A stretch of DNA of 64,000 nucleotides from Planktotalea sp. (GCF_018607995.1 NZ_JABBAL010000015.1:1-64000); one strand, 5' to 3'; positions 45,639 to 54,622 are shown, numbered from the stretch's first letter. Made by a program: numbers and translations. Notes: a model not told the origin generated them from the letters alone.

Positions 45639-46337
45639 ATGGGGTTTCTGCCACCTTTAGACGTGTTAGTGCGCCTGCCTCTGGCGCCTTGGCTGCTATT
45701 TCACGGCCTGTGTATCAAACGCAAAGCATTGATCCTGCCAGAGGCTGCCGGCCTGCGCGAGGGATGCAGCGGCAAAGGGTCAGATTTGCGCGTTTTGATC
45801 GTTAGCGATTCCTCTGGCACGGGTGTTGGTGTTTCGGGTCAAAAGGATGCACTGAGTGGTCAGTTAGTGGCAGCTTTGGAAAAGACGCATCGTGTAAGCT
45901 GGAAGCTCGTTGCGAAGACCGGTTCGACAACCAAATCTACCACCGCGCTGCTCGGCTCTGGACCTGATACTGCATATGATGTCGCGGTCCTTGCGCTTGG
46001 CGCGAATGACGTGGTGCGGTTTTTGTTTGTGTCGTGGTGGTGCGCGAACCAATCGCAGTTACGCAACCAATTGCACGCGCGCTTCAAGGTACGCAAGATT
46101 TTTGTAACTGCAGTGCATCCACTGCAACATTTCCCAGTGCTTCCGTCGCTGTTGCAGTGGATTTTAGGGGCGCAGGCTGCCCGCATGAACGACGCTTTGC
46201 AGGAAGATATTGCAAACGAAGCTGACACGCATTTGGTTACGATCGATCTGCCTTTCACCCTCGGGGCGATGGTGTCTGACGGGTTTCATCCAAGCGCGCG
46301 CACCTGTGCTCTTTGGGGGCAGAGCATGGCAGATTAA
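45639..46337 (+). CDS. SGNH/GDSL-type hydrolase
   Basis: A 232-residue esterase/lipase-type protein. Block I has SDSSGTGVGV instead of GDS, with Ser as nucleophile; block III has LALGANDV with the oxyanion Asn; block V has SDGFHPS with the catalytic Asp and His. The N-terminus has a hydrophobic stretch (PLAPWLLFHGLCI) that may be a membrane anchor. Its exact substrate is unknown; such proteins act as esterases, acyl hydrolases or carbohydrate deacetylases. It follows the transporter gene without a gap and is likely translated with it. Confidence 0.75.
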   Translation: MGFLPPLDVLVRLPLAPWLLFHGLCIKRKALILPEAAGLREGCSGKGSDLRVLIVSDSSGTGVGVSGQKDALSGQLVAALEKTHRVSWKLVAKTGSTTKSTTALLGSGPDTAYDVAVLALGANDVVRFLFVSWWCANQSQLRNQLHARFKVRKIFVTAVHPLQHFPVLPSLLQWILGAQAARMNDALQEDIANEADTHLVTIDLPFTLGAMVSDGFHPSARTCALWGQSMAD

Positions 46338-46558
46338 ATCATCAGAACTGATATCACATACTATAATATAAACTCCTGATTCGGTCGAATTCATAGGCGA
46401 TTCACTTCGGTTTTGCCGTAATTTCAGTCGAATTGGTCTCGTTTCAGTGAAATCGAACACCGAGTCAGCAAATTGGTTGCGTTGCGCTGCGAGTCGCGTT
46501 TTAAATCGTGAACGCAAAAGGCAGGGAAAACCTGCTGGAGAGACATGGGGAGCCACTT

Positions 46559-47659
46559 TTGGCTGATAGTCATACGAAAGACGCGTTCGTTGAATTTGAT
46601 CGCGTACAGAAAAGCTACGATGGGGAAAACCTCGTAGTTAAAGATTTAAATCTATCACTGCCAAAGGGCGAGTTTCTTACGATGCTTGGGCCATCAGGCT
46701 CTGGTAAAACGACTTGCCTGATGATGCTTGCGGGTTTTGAGACGGCAACGCATGGCGACATTCGTCTTGATGGACAGCCGATTAACAATATTCCACCGCA
46801 CAAGCGCGGCATCGGTATGGTGTTCCAAAACTACGCGCTGTTCCCGCATATGACGGTTGCCGAAAATCTGAGCTTCCCGCTTGAAGTGCGCAAAATTCCA
46901 AAGACAGAGCGCGAAGCGAAGGTAAAGCAAGTGCTCGAATTAGTTCAAATGGGTGAGTTCGGCGGGCGCCGTCCCGCGCAATTGTCCGGTGGCCAGCAGC
47001 AGCGTATCGCCCTTGCGCGTGCGCTGGTGTTTGAGGCCGAGTTGGTTCTGATGGACGAACCGCTTGGTGCGCTCGACAAGCAGTTACGCGAAACGATGCA
47101 GTTCGAAATAAAGCGCATTGCGGATGATCTAGGGATTACCGTGGTCTACGTCACGCACGATCAGACTGAAGCGCTGACAATGTCAGACCGCGTTGCTGTG
47201 TTTGAGGATGGCCGTATTCAACAACTAGCGCCACCGGATGAGTTATATGAGAGTCCGCAAAACAGTTTCGTGGCGCAGTTCATCGGTGAAAACAACACGC
47301 TTGAGGGGACTGTCAAAGAGATCAAGAACGGTATCGCATTAGTGCAACTTGATGGCGGTGGTCTGATTGATTGCAAACCAGTGAATGTGACCAAAGCAGG
47401 CGAGCGCACGCGCGTGTCTATCCGTCCAGAGCGCGTTGAATTCAACAAAGATCGTTTGAGTGCCGAAGCGCATACGCTCAAAGCTGAAGTGCTTGAGTTT
47501 ATCTACATGGGCGACATTTTCCGCACACGTCTGCGGGTTGCTGGCAAAGATGACTTCATCATCAAATCGCGCAACGCGCCGGATCAAGTGCGTCTTGAGC
47601 CGGGTAGCCAAGTGGAAATTGGCTGGATGGCAGAGGACTGCCGCGCCTTGGACGCATAA
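46559..47659 (+). CDS. potA: ABC transporter ATP-binding protein, spermidine/putrescine type
   Basis: The ATPase of an importer of the PotABCD family. Starting at MADSHTKDAFVEFDRVQKSYDGE the 366-residue protein has Walker A GPSGSGKT, the Q-loop, signature LSGGQQQRIALARAL, Walker B VLMDEPLGALD and the switch His (VTHDQTEAL), then a C-terminal TOBE regulatory domain (RVSIRPERVEF, AEVLEFIYMGDIFRTRL). The open frame begins with GTG 46508, but TTG 46559 has GGGGAG upstream and gives the N-terminus found in relatives. It is the first gene of an ATPase, binding protein, permease, permease operon. Confidence 0.88.
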   Translation: MADSHTKDAFVEFDRVQKSYDGENLVVKDLNLSLPKGEFLTMLGPSGSGKTTCLMMLAGFETATHGDIRLDGQPINNIPPHKRGIGMVFQNYALFPHMTVAENLSFPLEVRKIPKTEREAKVKQVLELVQMGEFGGRRPAQLSGGQQQRIALARALVFEAELVLMDEPLGALDKQLRETMQFEIKRIADDLGITVVYVTHDQTEALTMSDRVAVFEDGRIQQLAPPDELYESPQNSFVAQFIGENNTLEGTVKEIKNGIALVQLDGGGLIDCKPVNVTKAGERTRVSIRPERVEFNKDRLSAEAHTLKAEVLEFIYMGDIFRTRLRVAGKDDFIIKSRNAPDQVRLEPGSQVEIGWMAEDCRALDA

Positions 47660-47671
47660 ATTTTCGATGTG

Positions 47672-47700
47672 CCGCGGAGCGCTTCGCGCCTCGCGGTTTT
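47672..47700 (+). promoter_or_regulatory. Hairpin between potA and potD genes
   Basis: CCGCGGAGCGC and GCGCCTCGCGG form an imperfect stem around a TTC loop (47672-47696), followed by TTTTC. It lies in the 108-base gap between the ATPase and binding-protein genes. Such hairpins often allow partial termination or protect the downstream mRNA, giving more binding protein than ATPase. Confidence 0.5.
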
Positions 47701-47767
47701 CAAAGGGTTTGAGTAACACCTATGACGCAAACCTTGAATAAATGAATAGGTAACTAGGGAGACTATA

Positions 47768-48841
47768 ATGAAACTTAAAACAGCACTCTTGGCGACAGCC
47801 CTGACCAGCGTAGCTTTCGCGGCGTCCGCTCAGGAAGTCACAGTTATGTCTTGGGGTGGTTCGTATACAAAGAGCCAGGTCGAGGCATATCACAAGCCTT
47901 TCACATCCGAGACAGGTATCGCGATCAATTCTGTTGATTCCGACAACCCAGCGACACCTATCAAAGCTCAGGTTGAAGCGGGCAACGTCACAGTTGACGT
48001 GGCTGACGTTGAATTCTCTGATGCTGTACGTCTTTGCGACGAAGGCCTTTTGGAAGAGATCGACCTGTCCATGCTGCCAGCAGCACCTGACGGCACATCT
48101 GCAGCAGACGACTTCATCGAAGGCGCGCTTCAGGATTGCGCAGTTGCGAACATCGTTTGGTCCACTGTTTTTGCGTATAACAAAGACAACAACCCAACAG
48201 CACCTGACAGCATTGATGACTTCTTCAACACAGCTGGCTTCCCAGGCAAGCGCGGCGTGCGCAAGTCTGCAAAAGCAACACTTGAGATGGCTTTGATGGC
48301 GGACGGCGTTCCTGCGGCAGAAGTCTATGAAGTACTCGACACAGACGAAGGCGTAGATCGCGCATTCGCTAAGCTCGACAGCATCAAAGCTGACATCGTT
48401 TGGTGGGAAGCAGGCGCACAGCCACCACAGCTTCTTGCAGACGGCGAAGTTGTGATGTCCACTGCGTATAATGGTCGTATCTTCAACGCGGCAATTGCTG
48501 AGAACCAGCCATTGGAAGTTGTTTGGGACGGTCAGATCCTCGACTTCGATTTGTTTGTCATCCCAAAGGGTGCGCCAAACAAAGAAGAAGCTTTGAAGTT
48601 CATCGCGTTTTCCACAGACACTCAGCGTTTGGCGGATCAGGCGTCTTGGATCTCCTATGGTCCAGCACGTAAGTCTTCTGGCGCTTTGGTTGGCAAGTAC
48701 TCCGATGGTATAACAGACATGGCACCACACATGCCAACGGCTGCTAAAAACCTCGGCAACGCTCTTGTCAACAACTTCGAGTTCTGGGTCGACAAAGACG
48801 CAGAGCTGAACGAGCGTTTCAACGCTTGGTTGGCGAAGTAA
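47768..48841 (+). CDS. potD: ABC transporter periplasmic substrate-binding protein (PotD/F-like)
   Basis: A 357-residue periplasmic binding protein. The signal peptide runs to about residue 21 (LLATALTSVAFAASAQE). The mature part (VTVMSWGGSYTKSQVEAYHKPFTSETGI..., VDVADVEFSDAVRLCDEGLLEEID, then SDGITDMAPHMPTAAKNLGN) is the type II fold of polyamine and related binding proteins of the extracellular family 1/8 group. The tryptophan-rich pocket residues of PotD/PotF are not all clear, so other organic cations or amines are possible. It has a strong GGGAG site and a codon choice consistent with high expression. Confidence 0.85.
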   Translation: MKLKTALLATALTSVAFAASAQEVTVMSWGGSYTKSQVEAYHKPFTSETGIAINSVDSDNPATPIKAQVEAGNVTVDVADVEFSDAVRLCDEGLLEEIDLSMLPAAPDGTSAADDFIEGALQDCAVANIVWSTVFAYNKDNNPTAPDSIDDFFNTAGFPGKRGVRKSAKATLEMALMADGVPAAEVYEVLDTDEGVDRAFAKLDSIKADIVWWEAGAQPPQLLADGEVVMSTAYNGRIFNAAIAENQPLEVVWDGQILDFDLFVIPKGAPNKEEALKFIAFSTDTQRLADQASWISYGPARKSSGALVGKYSDGITDMAPHMPTAAKNLGNALVNNFEFWVDKDAELNERFNAWLAK

Positions 48842-48851
48842 GCGATCTTTG

Positions 48852-48882
48852 GCCCCGCCCGTCTGCACTGGACAGGCGGGGC
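48852..48882 (+). promoter_or_regulatory. Hairpin after potD gene
   Basis: GCCCCGCC (48852-48859) pairs with GGCGGGGC (48875-48882), extended by GTC/GAC. The following bases (TATTCCTT) are only partly T-rich. It looks like an mRNA stabiliser or leaky terminator within the operon, protecting the binding-protein mRNA. Confidence 0.55.
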
Positions 48883-48929
48883 TATTCCTTCGGCGATATA
48901 AACGCTGAGCAAAAGAATTTTACAACACG

Positions 48930-50207
48930 ATGGGACCTAGCATGCTGACAACTGTAGGCGGCAAGCCGCTTAAAGAAGCGCTGGCGCATGCTCAATCCAG
49001 AGCCAAAAGACGCGCATTCCTTTTGGTGTTGCCGCTGTTGGCGTTCATCGTTGTCAGCTTCATCTTTCCGATTGGGCAGATGCTCTATAAGTCGGTGAGC
49101 AACACCGGCTTCACAATTTCTAAAGACTTTGGCACAGGCGTCAGTACGCCGATCATGACCAATCTTGCTGAATGGTTTGAGGAAAACCCCCAAGGCACGG
49201 ACCCTGATGAAACGGCTTATGCCGCTCTTGCTGCTGACTTGTTGGTCCTGCGTGAGTTGAAAGCGCCGGGCCAAGCCGGCACGCGCATCAATTACGAATT
49301 GTCTGGCTCGCGCTCCATGTTCACTAAAGCTGCGCGTAAGGCTAAAAAACTGGCACCGCCATTCAAAGAATCGATCATTGATCTTGATGAGGACTGGGCT
49401 GACCCAAGTCTTTGGCAAGCGATGCGCACGGCCTCAAGTGCTGTGACGGTGAATTTCTACCTTGCTGCTTTGGATCGCAAACGGGCTGATGATGGCTCTG
49501 TTGAAATGGTGCCTGAGAACCGTCAGGTCTATGTGACGCTCTTCAAACGTACCTTGATCTTGTCGCTGATGATCACCGTCATTTGTTTCTTTCTGGCGTT
49601 CCCAATAGCACATTTGATGGCCACGTTGCCGATGCGCAAATCCAATTTGTTGATGATCCTTGTTTTGCTGCCTTTCTGGACATCACTTTTAGTGCGCACG
49701 ACGAGTTGGATGATCGTTTTGCAAAGTCAGGGTGTCTTGAATGATGCTATGGTGGCGACGGGTATCCTCGCAGATGAAAATCGTATTCAGATGATGTACA
49801 ATCAGACAGGTACGGTGATTGCGATGACTCATATTTTGCTGCCTTTCATGGTACTGCCTTTGTACTCTGTGATGAGCATGATCAACCCTAGCTATGTGCG
49901 CGCGGCACGCTCTATGGGCGCGACCAGTTGGACCGCGTTTCGCCGAATCTATTTCCCACAGACAGTTCCAGGGATTGGAGCGGGTGCGCTCTTGGTCTTT
50001 ATCTTGTCTGTTGGTTACTACATCACCCCTGCGTTGGTGGGTGGCGCGGATGGTCAGCTGATCTCGAACTTGATTGCTTTCCACATGACCAAGTCGCTGA
50101 ATTGGTCCTTGGCCGCTGCTTTGGCTGCAATTCTGCTGGGGGCGGTTCTGCTGCTCTATTGGCTCTATGATCGCCTTATCGGCATCGACAACCTGAAACT
50201 GGGGTAA
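48930..50207 (+). CDS. potB: ABC transporter permease, first (PotB-like)
   Basis: A 425-residue inner-membrane permease. It is longer than PotB because of a large periplasmic insert (about residues 55-190) between helix 1 and helix 2. Helix 1 is AFLLVLPLLAFIVVSFIFPIGQML; the C-terminal six helices and the EAA-like loop AARSMGATSWTAFRRIYFPQTVPGI (about residue 330) contact the ATPase. ATG 48930 or 48942 is the start; neither has a clear ribosome site. It overlaps none of its neighbours but lies seven bases before the second permease gene. Confidence 0.87.
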   Translation: MGPSMLTTVGGKPLKEALAHAQSRAKRRAFLLVLPLLAFIVVSFIFPIGQMLYKSVSNTGFTISKDFGTGVSTPIMTNLAEWFEENPQGTDPDETAYAALAADLLVLRELKAPGQAGTRINYELSGSRSMFTKAARKAKKLAPPFKESIIDLDEDWADPSLWQAMRTASSAVTVNFYLAALDRKRADDGSVEMVPENRQVYVTLFKRTLILSLMITVICFFLAFPIAHLMATLPMRKSNLLMILVLLPFWTSLLVRTTSWMIVLQSQGVLNDAMVATGILADENRIQMMYNQTGTVIAMTHILLPFMVLPLYSVMSMINPSYVRAARSMGATSWTAFRRIYFPQTVPGIGAGALLVFILSVGYYITPALVGGADGQLISNLIAFHMTKSLNWSLAAALAAILLGAVLLLYWLYDRLIGIDNLKLG

Positions 50208-50213
50208 CGCGAT

Positions 50214-51134
50214 ATGGCTCTTCCTTTACATACGTCCACGCTCGAACGCGTCTGGCACTATACCTATCTGACAATTTGCGCGCTGATCTTTCTGTTCCTG
50301 ATTTTGCCGATCCTGATTGTGATCCCGCTGAGCTTTAACGCGGAACCCTATTTCACCTTCACTGAAAAGATGTTGAAGTTTGACCCGACGGGTTACTCGA
50401 CCCGTTGGTATGATTTGCTGCTAACGTTTGGCATGAACGAACCCGACGCCCCGCGCGATTCAAGCTGGTGGGCGGACGCTTGGAACAATGCGGCGTGGAT
50501 TAATGCTACTAAGAACTCTGTGATCATTGGTTTCTTCTCAACCGTGATTGCGACGTCCTTGGGTACAATCGCGGCCCTAGGTCTGTCGCGCCCTGAGATG
50601 CCCGGCCGTCGTATCATTATGGCGATCCTGATTTCACCTATGATTGTACCGATCATCATTACGGCGACGGGGCTTTTCTTCTTCTACTCAGCGATCAAAA
50701 TCCAAGACTGGGGCATTCCTTATCTTGGGGTGATCCTTGCGCATGCGACCTTGGGTATTCCTTTTGTGATCATCACCGTAACGGCAACGCTGGTTGGGTT
50801 TGATCATTCCTTGACCAAGGCGGCAGCTAACATGGGCGCAAGCCCGACACGCACCTTCTTTAAGGTGCAAATGCCATTGATCTTGCCGGGCGTAATTTCT
50901 GGTGCCTTGTTTGCCTTTGTAACCTCGTTCGATGAAGTTGTCGTCGTCCTGTTTGTTGGGGGGCTCGATGAGCAAACTATCCCACGTCAGATGTGGAATG
51001 GTATTCGCGAACAGATCAGCCCCGCGATCCTCTCGGTCGCGACGATCCTTGTTATTATCTCGATAGCCTTGCTGACAGTCGTGGAACTGCTGCGCCGCCG
51101 CTCCGAAAAGTTACGCGGTATGAGCCCAGGTTAA
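50214..51134 (+). CDS. potC: ABC transporter permease, second (PotC-like)
   Basis: A 306-residue permease with six hydrophobic helices (first: YTYLTICALIFLFLILPILIVIPLSF). The EAA loop AAANMGASPTRTFFKVQMPLILPGVISGALFAF (around residue 205) is the ATPase contact site. It pairs with the first permease to form the membrane channel of the uptake system. The gene starts six bases after the previous stop, and the operon ends at a strong terminator. Confidence 0.9.
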   Translation: MALPLHTSTLERVWHYTYLTICALIFLFLILPILIVIPLSFNAEPYFTFTEKMLKFDPTGYSTRWYDLLLTFGMNEPDAPRDSSWWADAWNNAAWINATKNSVIIGFFSTVIATSLGTIAALGLSRPEMPGRRIIMAILISPMIVPIIITATGLFFFYSAIKIQDWGIPYLGVILAHATLGIPFVIITVTATLVGFDHSLTKAAANMGASPTRTFFKVQMPLILPGVISGALFAFVTSFDEVVVVLFVGGLDEQTIPRQMWNGIREQISPAILSVATILVIISIALLTVVELLRRRSEKLRGMSPG

Positions 51135-51154
51135 TCCTGCCTTATCGCAAAATC

Positions 51155-51189
51155 AAAAAAGCCGGCATCCCGTAAGGAGCCGGCTTTTT
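51155..51189. terminator. Bidirectional terminator between the ABC operon and ilvE
   Basis: A-run, GCCGGC (51161-51166), 12-base loop, GCCGGC (51179-51184), T-run (51185-51189). Because A and T runs flank both sides it can stop transcription from both the convergent ABC operon and ilvE. Confidence 0.85.
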
Positions 51190-51210
51190 CATTTTATCTC
51201 TCCGGGTTGA

Positions 51211-52080
51211 TCAATCGCGTACAAGCTTCTCATACGCTTCTGAAATCTCACGCGTCAGCGCGCCAACTTCGAAATTATAATCGCCAATCTGGCCAACTGG
51301 CGTCACTTCTGCTGCTGTGCCTGTTAGCCAGCATTGTTCAAACCCTTCAACTTCCTCTGGCATGATCACACGTTCATTCACAGTGATGTCACGTTCTTTG
51401 AGCATGCCAATCACCGTTTGGCGCGTGATCCCATTGAGGAAGGCATCAGGCTTTGGCGTATGAACTTCACCGTCTTTTACGAAGAAGATGTTCGCACCTG
51501 TCGCCTCTGCCACGTATCCACGGTAATCAAACATCATCGCGTCTGAACATCCTTTGGCTTCCGCCGCATGCTTGGACATGGTCGCAATCATATAGAGGCC
51601 GGCAGCCTTGGCTTGCGAGGGTGCTGTTTCAGGCGATGGACGCTTCCATTTGGCGATGTCGAGCTTTGCGCCCTTCATCTTTGCGTCGCCGTAGTAGTTG
51701 CCCCATTCCCAAACGGCCACAGCCATGTGGACAGGGTTCTTGGACGACGCGACACCCATGTCTTCGCCCGCACCGCGCCACGCAACTGCGCGCACATAAG
51801 CGTCTTTCAGACCATTTGCATTAAGTGCCGATTGCTTGGCTGCTTCGATCTCGTCCACCGTGTAGGGGATGTCAAAGTCGATCAACTTGCCAGAGGTGAT
51901 CAAACGCTCTGAGTGCTCGCGCGATTTGAAAATCTTGCCTGAGTAGCAGCGCTCGCCCTCAAAAACCGAAGATGCATAGTGCATCGCATGGGTCAGGATA
52001 TGCACATTGGCATCGCGCCATTCGACGAGTTTGCCGTCCATCCAGATTTTACCGTCGCGATCTGCATAAGATCCAGTCAT
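51211..52080 (-). CDS. ilvE: Branched-chain amino acid aminotransferase
   Basis: IlvE transfers the amino group between glutamate and the keto acids of leucine, isoleucine and valine, using PLP. The 289-residue fold type IV enzyme has the start GSYADRDGKIWMDGKLVEW, ILTHAMHYASSVFEGERCYSGKIF and KWKRPSPETAP; the lysine for PLP is in MIATMSKHAAEAKG, and EATGANIFFVKDGEVHTPKPDAFLNGITRQ and ECWLTGTAAEVTPV-type C-terminal motif are intact. ATG 52080 fits the family start; the frame continues to 52104. It diverges from the marR gene with an inverted repeat in the shared promoter region. Confidence 0.93.
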   Translation of the reverse strand: MTGSYADRDGKIWMDGKLVEWRDANVHILTHAMHYASSVFEGERCYSGKIFKSREHSERLITSGKLIDFDIPYTVDEIEAAKQSALNANGLKDAYVRAVAWRGAGEDMGVASSKNPVHMAVAVWEWGNYYGDAKMKGAKLDIAKWKRPSPETAPSQAKAAGLYMIATMSKHAAEAKGCSDAMMFDYRGYVAEATGANIFFVKDGEVHTPKPDAFLNGITRQTVIGMLKERDITVNERVIMPEEVEGFEQCWLTGTAAEVTPVGQIGDYNFEVGALTREISEAYEKLVRD

Positions 52081-52115
52081 AGTGCGCTCTTTCCATTTTT
52101 TCATTTGTTGCGCAA

Positions 52116-52138
52116 ATTATGTCCGAAGCGGACATAAT
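52116..52138. promoter_or_regulatory. Inverted repeat in the ilvE-marR divergent region, likely operator
   Basis: ATTATGTCCG and CGGACATAAT are perfect ten-base arms around AAG (52116-52138). The site lies in the 149-base gap between ilvE and the MarR gene, 36 bases from the ilvE start. A second partial copy (GACATATAATTTGCG, 52193-52207) mirrors CGCAAATTATGTC (52111-52123). Palindromes of this size are typical MarR-family binding sites, so I infer autoregulation and possibly control of ilvE. Confidence 0.65.
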
Positions 52139-52229
52139 ATTGCGCCGAAACTGTGAATCGCTAGCAGTCTGTTGTTGGAAAGTCAACAAAGCTGACATAT
52201 AATTTGCGAAAGCCAAGGAAAGGTGTGCC

Positions 52230-52736
52230 ATGTCCGAACGCAGCGCAGCTCAACACAGTGATATGCTTTTGTTCCTCACAGATGAACAATTGCGCCAAGG
52301 GATTGAGGCGATGTTCTTTGCCTATCAGGGCTTTACAGCTGATCCTGACCGCATCCTCTCAGAGATGGCATACGGGCGCGCGCATCACCGTGCCGTGCAT
52401 TTCATCAACCGCGCGCCAGGCACGACTGTGAACAATCTGCTCGGTATCTTGGGCGTGACCAAGCAGTCGCTGAACCGGGTTTTGCGAACCTTGATCGAAG
52501 ATGGCTTGGTTGAAAGCAAAGTGGGTCGCACTGACAAACGTGAACGCCATTTGTTTCTTACCGATGCAGGGGCGGAACTGGAACGCAAACTCTCCGATGC
52601 GCAACGTGCCCGCATGCGCGCCGCTTATCGTGATGTGGGGGCGGAAGCCGTCACTGGATTTCGCGCCGTACTTGAGGCAATGATGGACAAAGACATGCGC
52701 CGCAAATCGTGTGCGCTTAAGGAAAGCTGCACATGA
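52230..52736 (+). CDS. MarR-family transcriptional regulator
   Basis: A 168-residue winged-helix regulator. The DNA-binding part is PGTTVNNLLGILGVTKQSLNRVLRTLIEDGLVESKVGRTDKRERHLFLTDAGAELERKL, which includes the recognition helix and the DxR/K wing motif of the family; the N- and C-terminal helices form the dimer. The ligand is unknown. It diverges from ilvE across an inverted repeat and overlaps the following response-regulator gene by four bases (ATGA), so both regulators are made from one message. Confidence 0.88.
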   Translation: MSERSAAQHSDMLLFLTDEQLRQGIEAMFFAYQGFTADPDRILSEMAYGRAHHRAVHFINRAPGTTVNNLLGILGVTKQSLNRVLRTLIEDGLVESKVGRTDKRERHLFLTDAGAELERKLSDAQRARMRAAYRDVGAEAVTGFRAVLEAMMDKDMRRKSCALKESCT

Positions 52737-53434
52737 ATGATCCCGACGCCCATCTTTTGATCGTAGACGACGACGAGCGCATTCGCGGGCTTTTGCAAAA
52801 ATTTTTGATGCGACACGGGTTTCTTGTCACCGCCGCACGCGATGCTGCCCATGCGCGGCGCATATTGGCTGGCCTTGATTTCGATATGATAGTGATGGAC
52901 GTGATGATGCCGGGTGAAGATGGTGTGAGCTTCACCTGTGATATTCGTAAAACCTCAACCACACCGATCTTGCTGCTGACCGCGAAGGGCGAGACGGAGA
53001 ATAGGATTGAAGGGCTTGAGGCGGGCGCCGATGACTACCTTGCCAAGCCGTTTGAACCTAAGGAACTGTTGCTCCGCATCAACGCAATCCTGCGCCGCAT
53101 GCCTGAAATGGAAGCAGTAGATACTACCCCTAAAGTCCTGCATCTAGGCCCTGTGCGCTATGATATCGAGCATGGTAGGATGTGGCATGGCGATGAACTT
53201 GTCCGCCTAACGGCGACCGAGTCTCAACTCATGCGCATTTTTTCCAAACATGTGGGCGTGCCTGTTAGCCGAGTGCAATTGGTCGAAGACTTGGGCCGTG
53301 ATCGCGGCCAAGCGCAAGAGCGTGCGGTGGATGTTCAGATCACGCGGTTAAGGCGTAAAATCGAGATGGACCCGAAGCAACCCCGTTACATGCAAACCGT
53401 GCGCGGCGCTGGGTATATGTTGGCGCCTGATTAA
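52733..53434 (+). CDS. OmpR/PhoB-family response regulator
   Basis: A 233-residue two-domain regulator. The receiver domain (residues 6-120) has the acidic pair in IVDDDE, the phosphorylated Asp in MDVMMPG (near 56), the Thr/Lys switch in LLLTAKG and DDYLAKPFEPKEL. The C-terminal winged helix (residues 135-232) has the OmpR effector pattern VGVPVSRVQLVEDLGRDRGQAQERAVDVQITRLRRKIEMDPKQPRYMQTVRGAGYML. No histidine kinase gene is adjacent, so its partner must be elsewhere (orphan). It is translationally coupled to marR. Confidence 0.92.
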   Translation: MNDPDAHLLIVDDDERIRGLLQKFLMRHGFLVTAARDAAHARRILAGLDFDMIVMDVMMPGEDGVSFTCDIRKTSTTPILLLTAKGETENRIEGLEAGADDYLAKPFEPKELLLRINAILRRMPEMEAVDTTPKVLHLGPVRYDIEHGRMWHGDELVRLTATESQLMRIFSKHVGVPVSRVQLVEDLGRDRGQAQERAVDVQITRLRRKIEMDPKQPRYMQTVRGAGYMLAPD

Positions 53435-53456
53435 ACGTCCCTTTTAGGAGAGCGCT

Positions 53457-54398
53457 ATGACCACAGCCCTCATCACACATCCCGCATGCCTTGAGCATGT
53501 CACACCCGCAGGTCACCCTGAACAGGTGGCTCGGCTCGAATACATCCTACGTGCGCTCAAGGACAAAGACCTCCTTCTTGTCAAAGCGCCGTTGGGTAGC
53601 GAAGATGACATCATGCGTTGCCATCCTGCGAGCCACATCACCGATTTGCGCAGCGCGCTGCCGAATGTGGGGCATCGTCAGCTGGACGCAGATACACATA
53701 TGTCGCCTGGTTCGCTCGACGCCGCCTTTCGTGCTGTTGGCGCTGTCACCAAAGCCGTAGATATGGTGATGAACGGTGAGGCAGGGAATGCTTTCGCAGC
53801 GATCCGACCCCCTGGGCATCATTGCGAAATCTCCACGCCCATGGGGTTCTGCCTGTTCGGAAATGTTGCGATTGGCGCGAAATATGCGCTTGAACATCAT
53901 GGCTTGAAACGTGTAGTGATCGTTGATTTTGACGTACATCACGGCAATGGCACGCAGGACCTGCTTTGGAACGAGAAGCGTGCTTTGACGATAACGTCCC
54001 AGCAAATGCCGCTTTGGCCGGGCACTGGGGAACGCTCTGACAAAGGCGGGTTCGACAATGTTGTGAATTTGCCCATCGCGCCCGAAAGCAAAGGCGATCA
54101 AATGCGCGCGCTTTATGAGGCTGAAGTTTTTCCGCGTTTACGTGCGTTCAAGCCTGAAATGATCTTCATTTCCGCTGGCTTTGATGCGCACCAAGACGAC
54201 CCTTTGGCGAACCTCAACTGGTCCACAGGCGATTTCAAATGGCTCACACACGAGCTGTGCAAAATAGCGGGCGAAATATGCGAAGGGCGTGTGGTCTCTG
54301 CACTCGAAGGGGGCTATGATTTGGATGCGTTGGCCGAAGCTGTGGCCGCGCATGTGGATGCATTGAGGGAGGCCAGCGGATGGGCGACACTAACGTAA
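53457..54398 (+). CDS. Histone-deacetylase-like amidohydrolase
   Basis: A 313-residue zinc enzyme of the arginase/deacetylase fold (HDAC class II type, related to acetylpolyamine amidohydrolases). Key motifs are RPPGHHCEISTPMGFCLFGNVAIGA, with the catalytic His pair, VDFDVHHGNGTQDLLW with zinc ligands Asp and His, SAGFDAHQDDPLANLNWSTGDF with the second Asp, and EGGYDLDALAEAV. The protein removes acetyl groups from lysine, polyamines or acetoin-like compounds; the substrate cannot be told apart here. It ends overlapping the xseB gene by 19 bases. Confidence 0.88.
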   Translation: MTTALITHPACLEHVTPAGHPEQVARLEYILRALKDKDLLLVKAPLGSEDDIMRCHPASHITDLRSALPNVGHRQLDADTHMSPGSLDAAFRAVGAVTKAVDMVMNGEAGNAFAAIRPPGHHCEISTPMGFCLFGNVAIGAKYALEHHGLKRVVIVDFDVHHGNGTQDLLWNEKRALTITSQQMPLWPGTGERSDKGGFDNVVNLPIAPESKGDQMRALYEAEVFPRLRAFKPEMIFISAGFDAHQDDPLANLNWSTGDFKWLTHELCKIAGEICEGRVVSALEGGYDLDALAEAVAAHVDALREASGWATLT

Positions 54399-54622
54399 GT
54401 GAAATGAGCTTTGAGCAAGCCATGGGCGAGCTGGAGCAAGTGGTCAGCCAGCTAGAGCGCGGCGATGTGCCTTTGGAACAATCCATTACCCTTTATGAGC
54501 GTGGCGCGGAGCTTAAAAAGCGCTGTGAGGCCAAGCTGAAAGAGGCCGAAGAAAAGGTTGCTGCGATCACGTTTGATGGTGATGGCGCGGCCAAAGGGAC
54601 AACGCCTGTCGAAGGGCTGTGA
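54380..54622 (+). CDS. xseB: Exodeoxyribonuclease VII small subunit
   Basis: XseB is the small subunit of a single-strand-specific exonuclease. The 80-residue protein has the expected MSFEQAMGELEQVVSQLERGDVPLEQSITLYERGAELKKRCEAKLKEAEEKV. It starts inside the 3' end of the deacetylase gene and overlaps the ispA start by four bases. In many alphaproteobacteria xseB precedes ispA and dxs, as here. The large subunit gene xseA is not in the window. Confidence 0.93.
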   Translation: MGDTNVSEMSFEQAMGELEQVVSQLERGDVPLEQSITLYERGAELKKRCEAKLKEAEEKVAAITFDGDGAAKGTTPVEGL

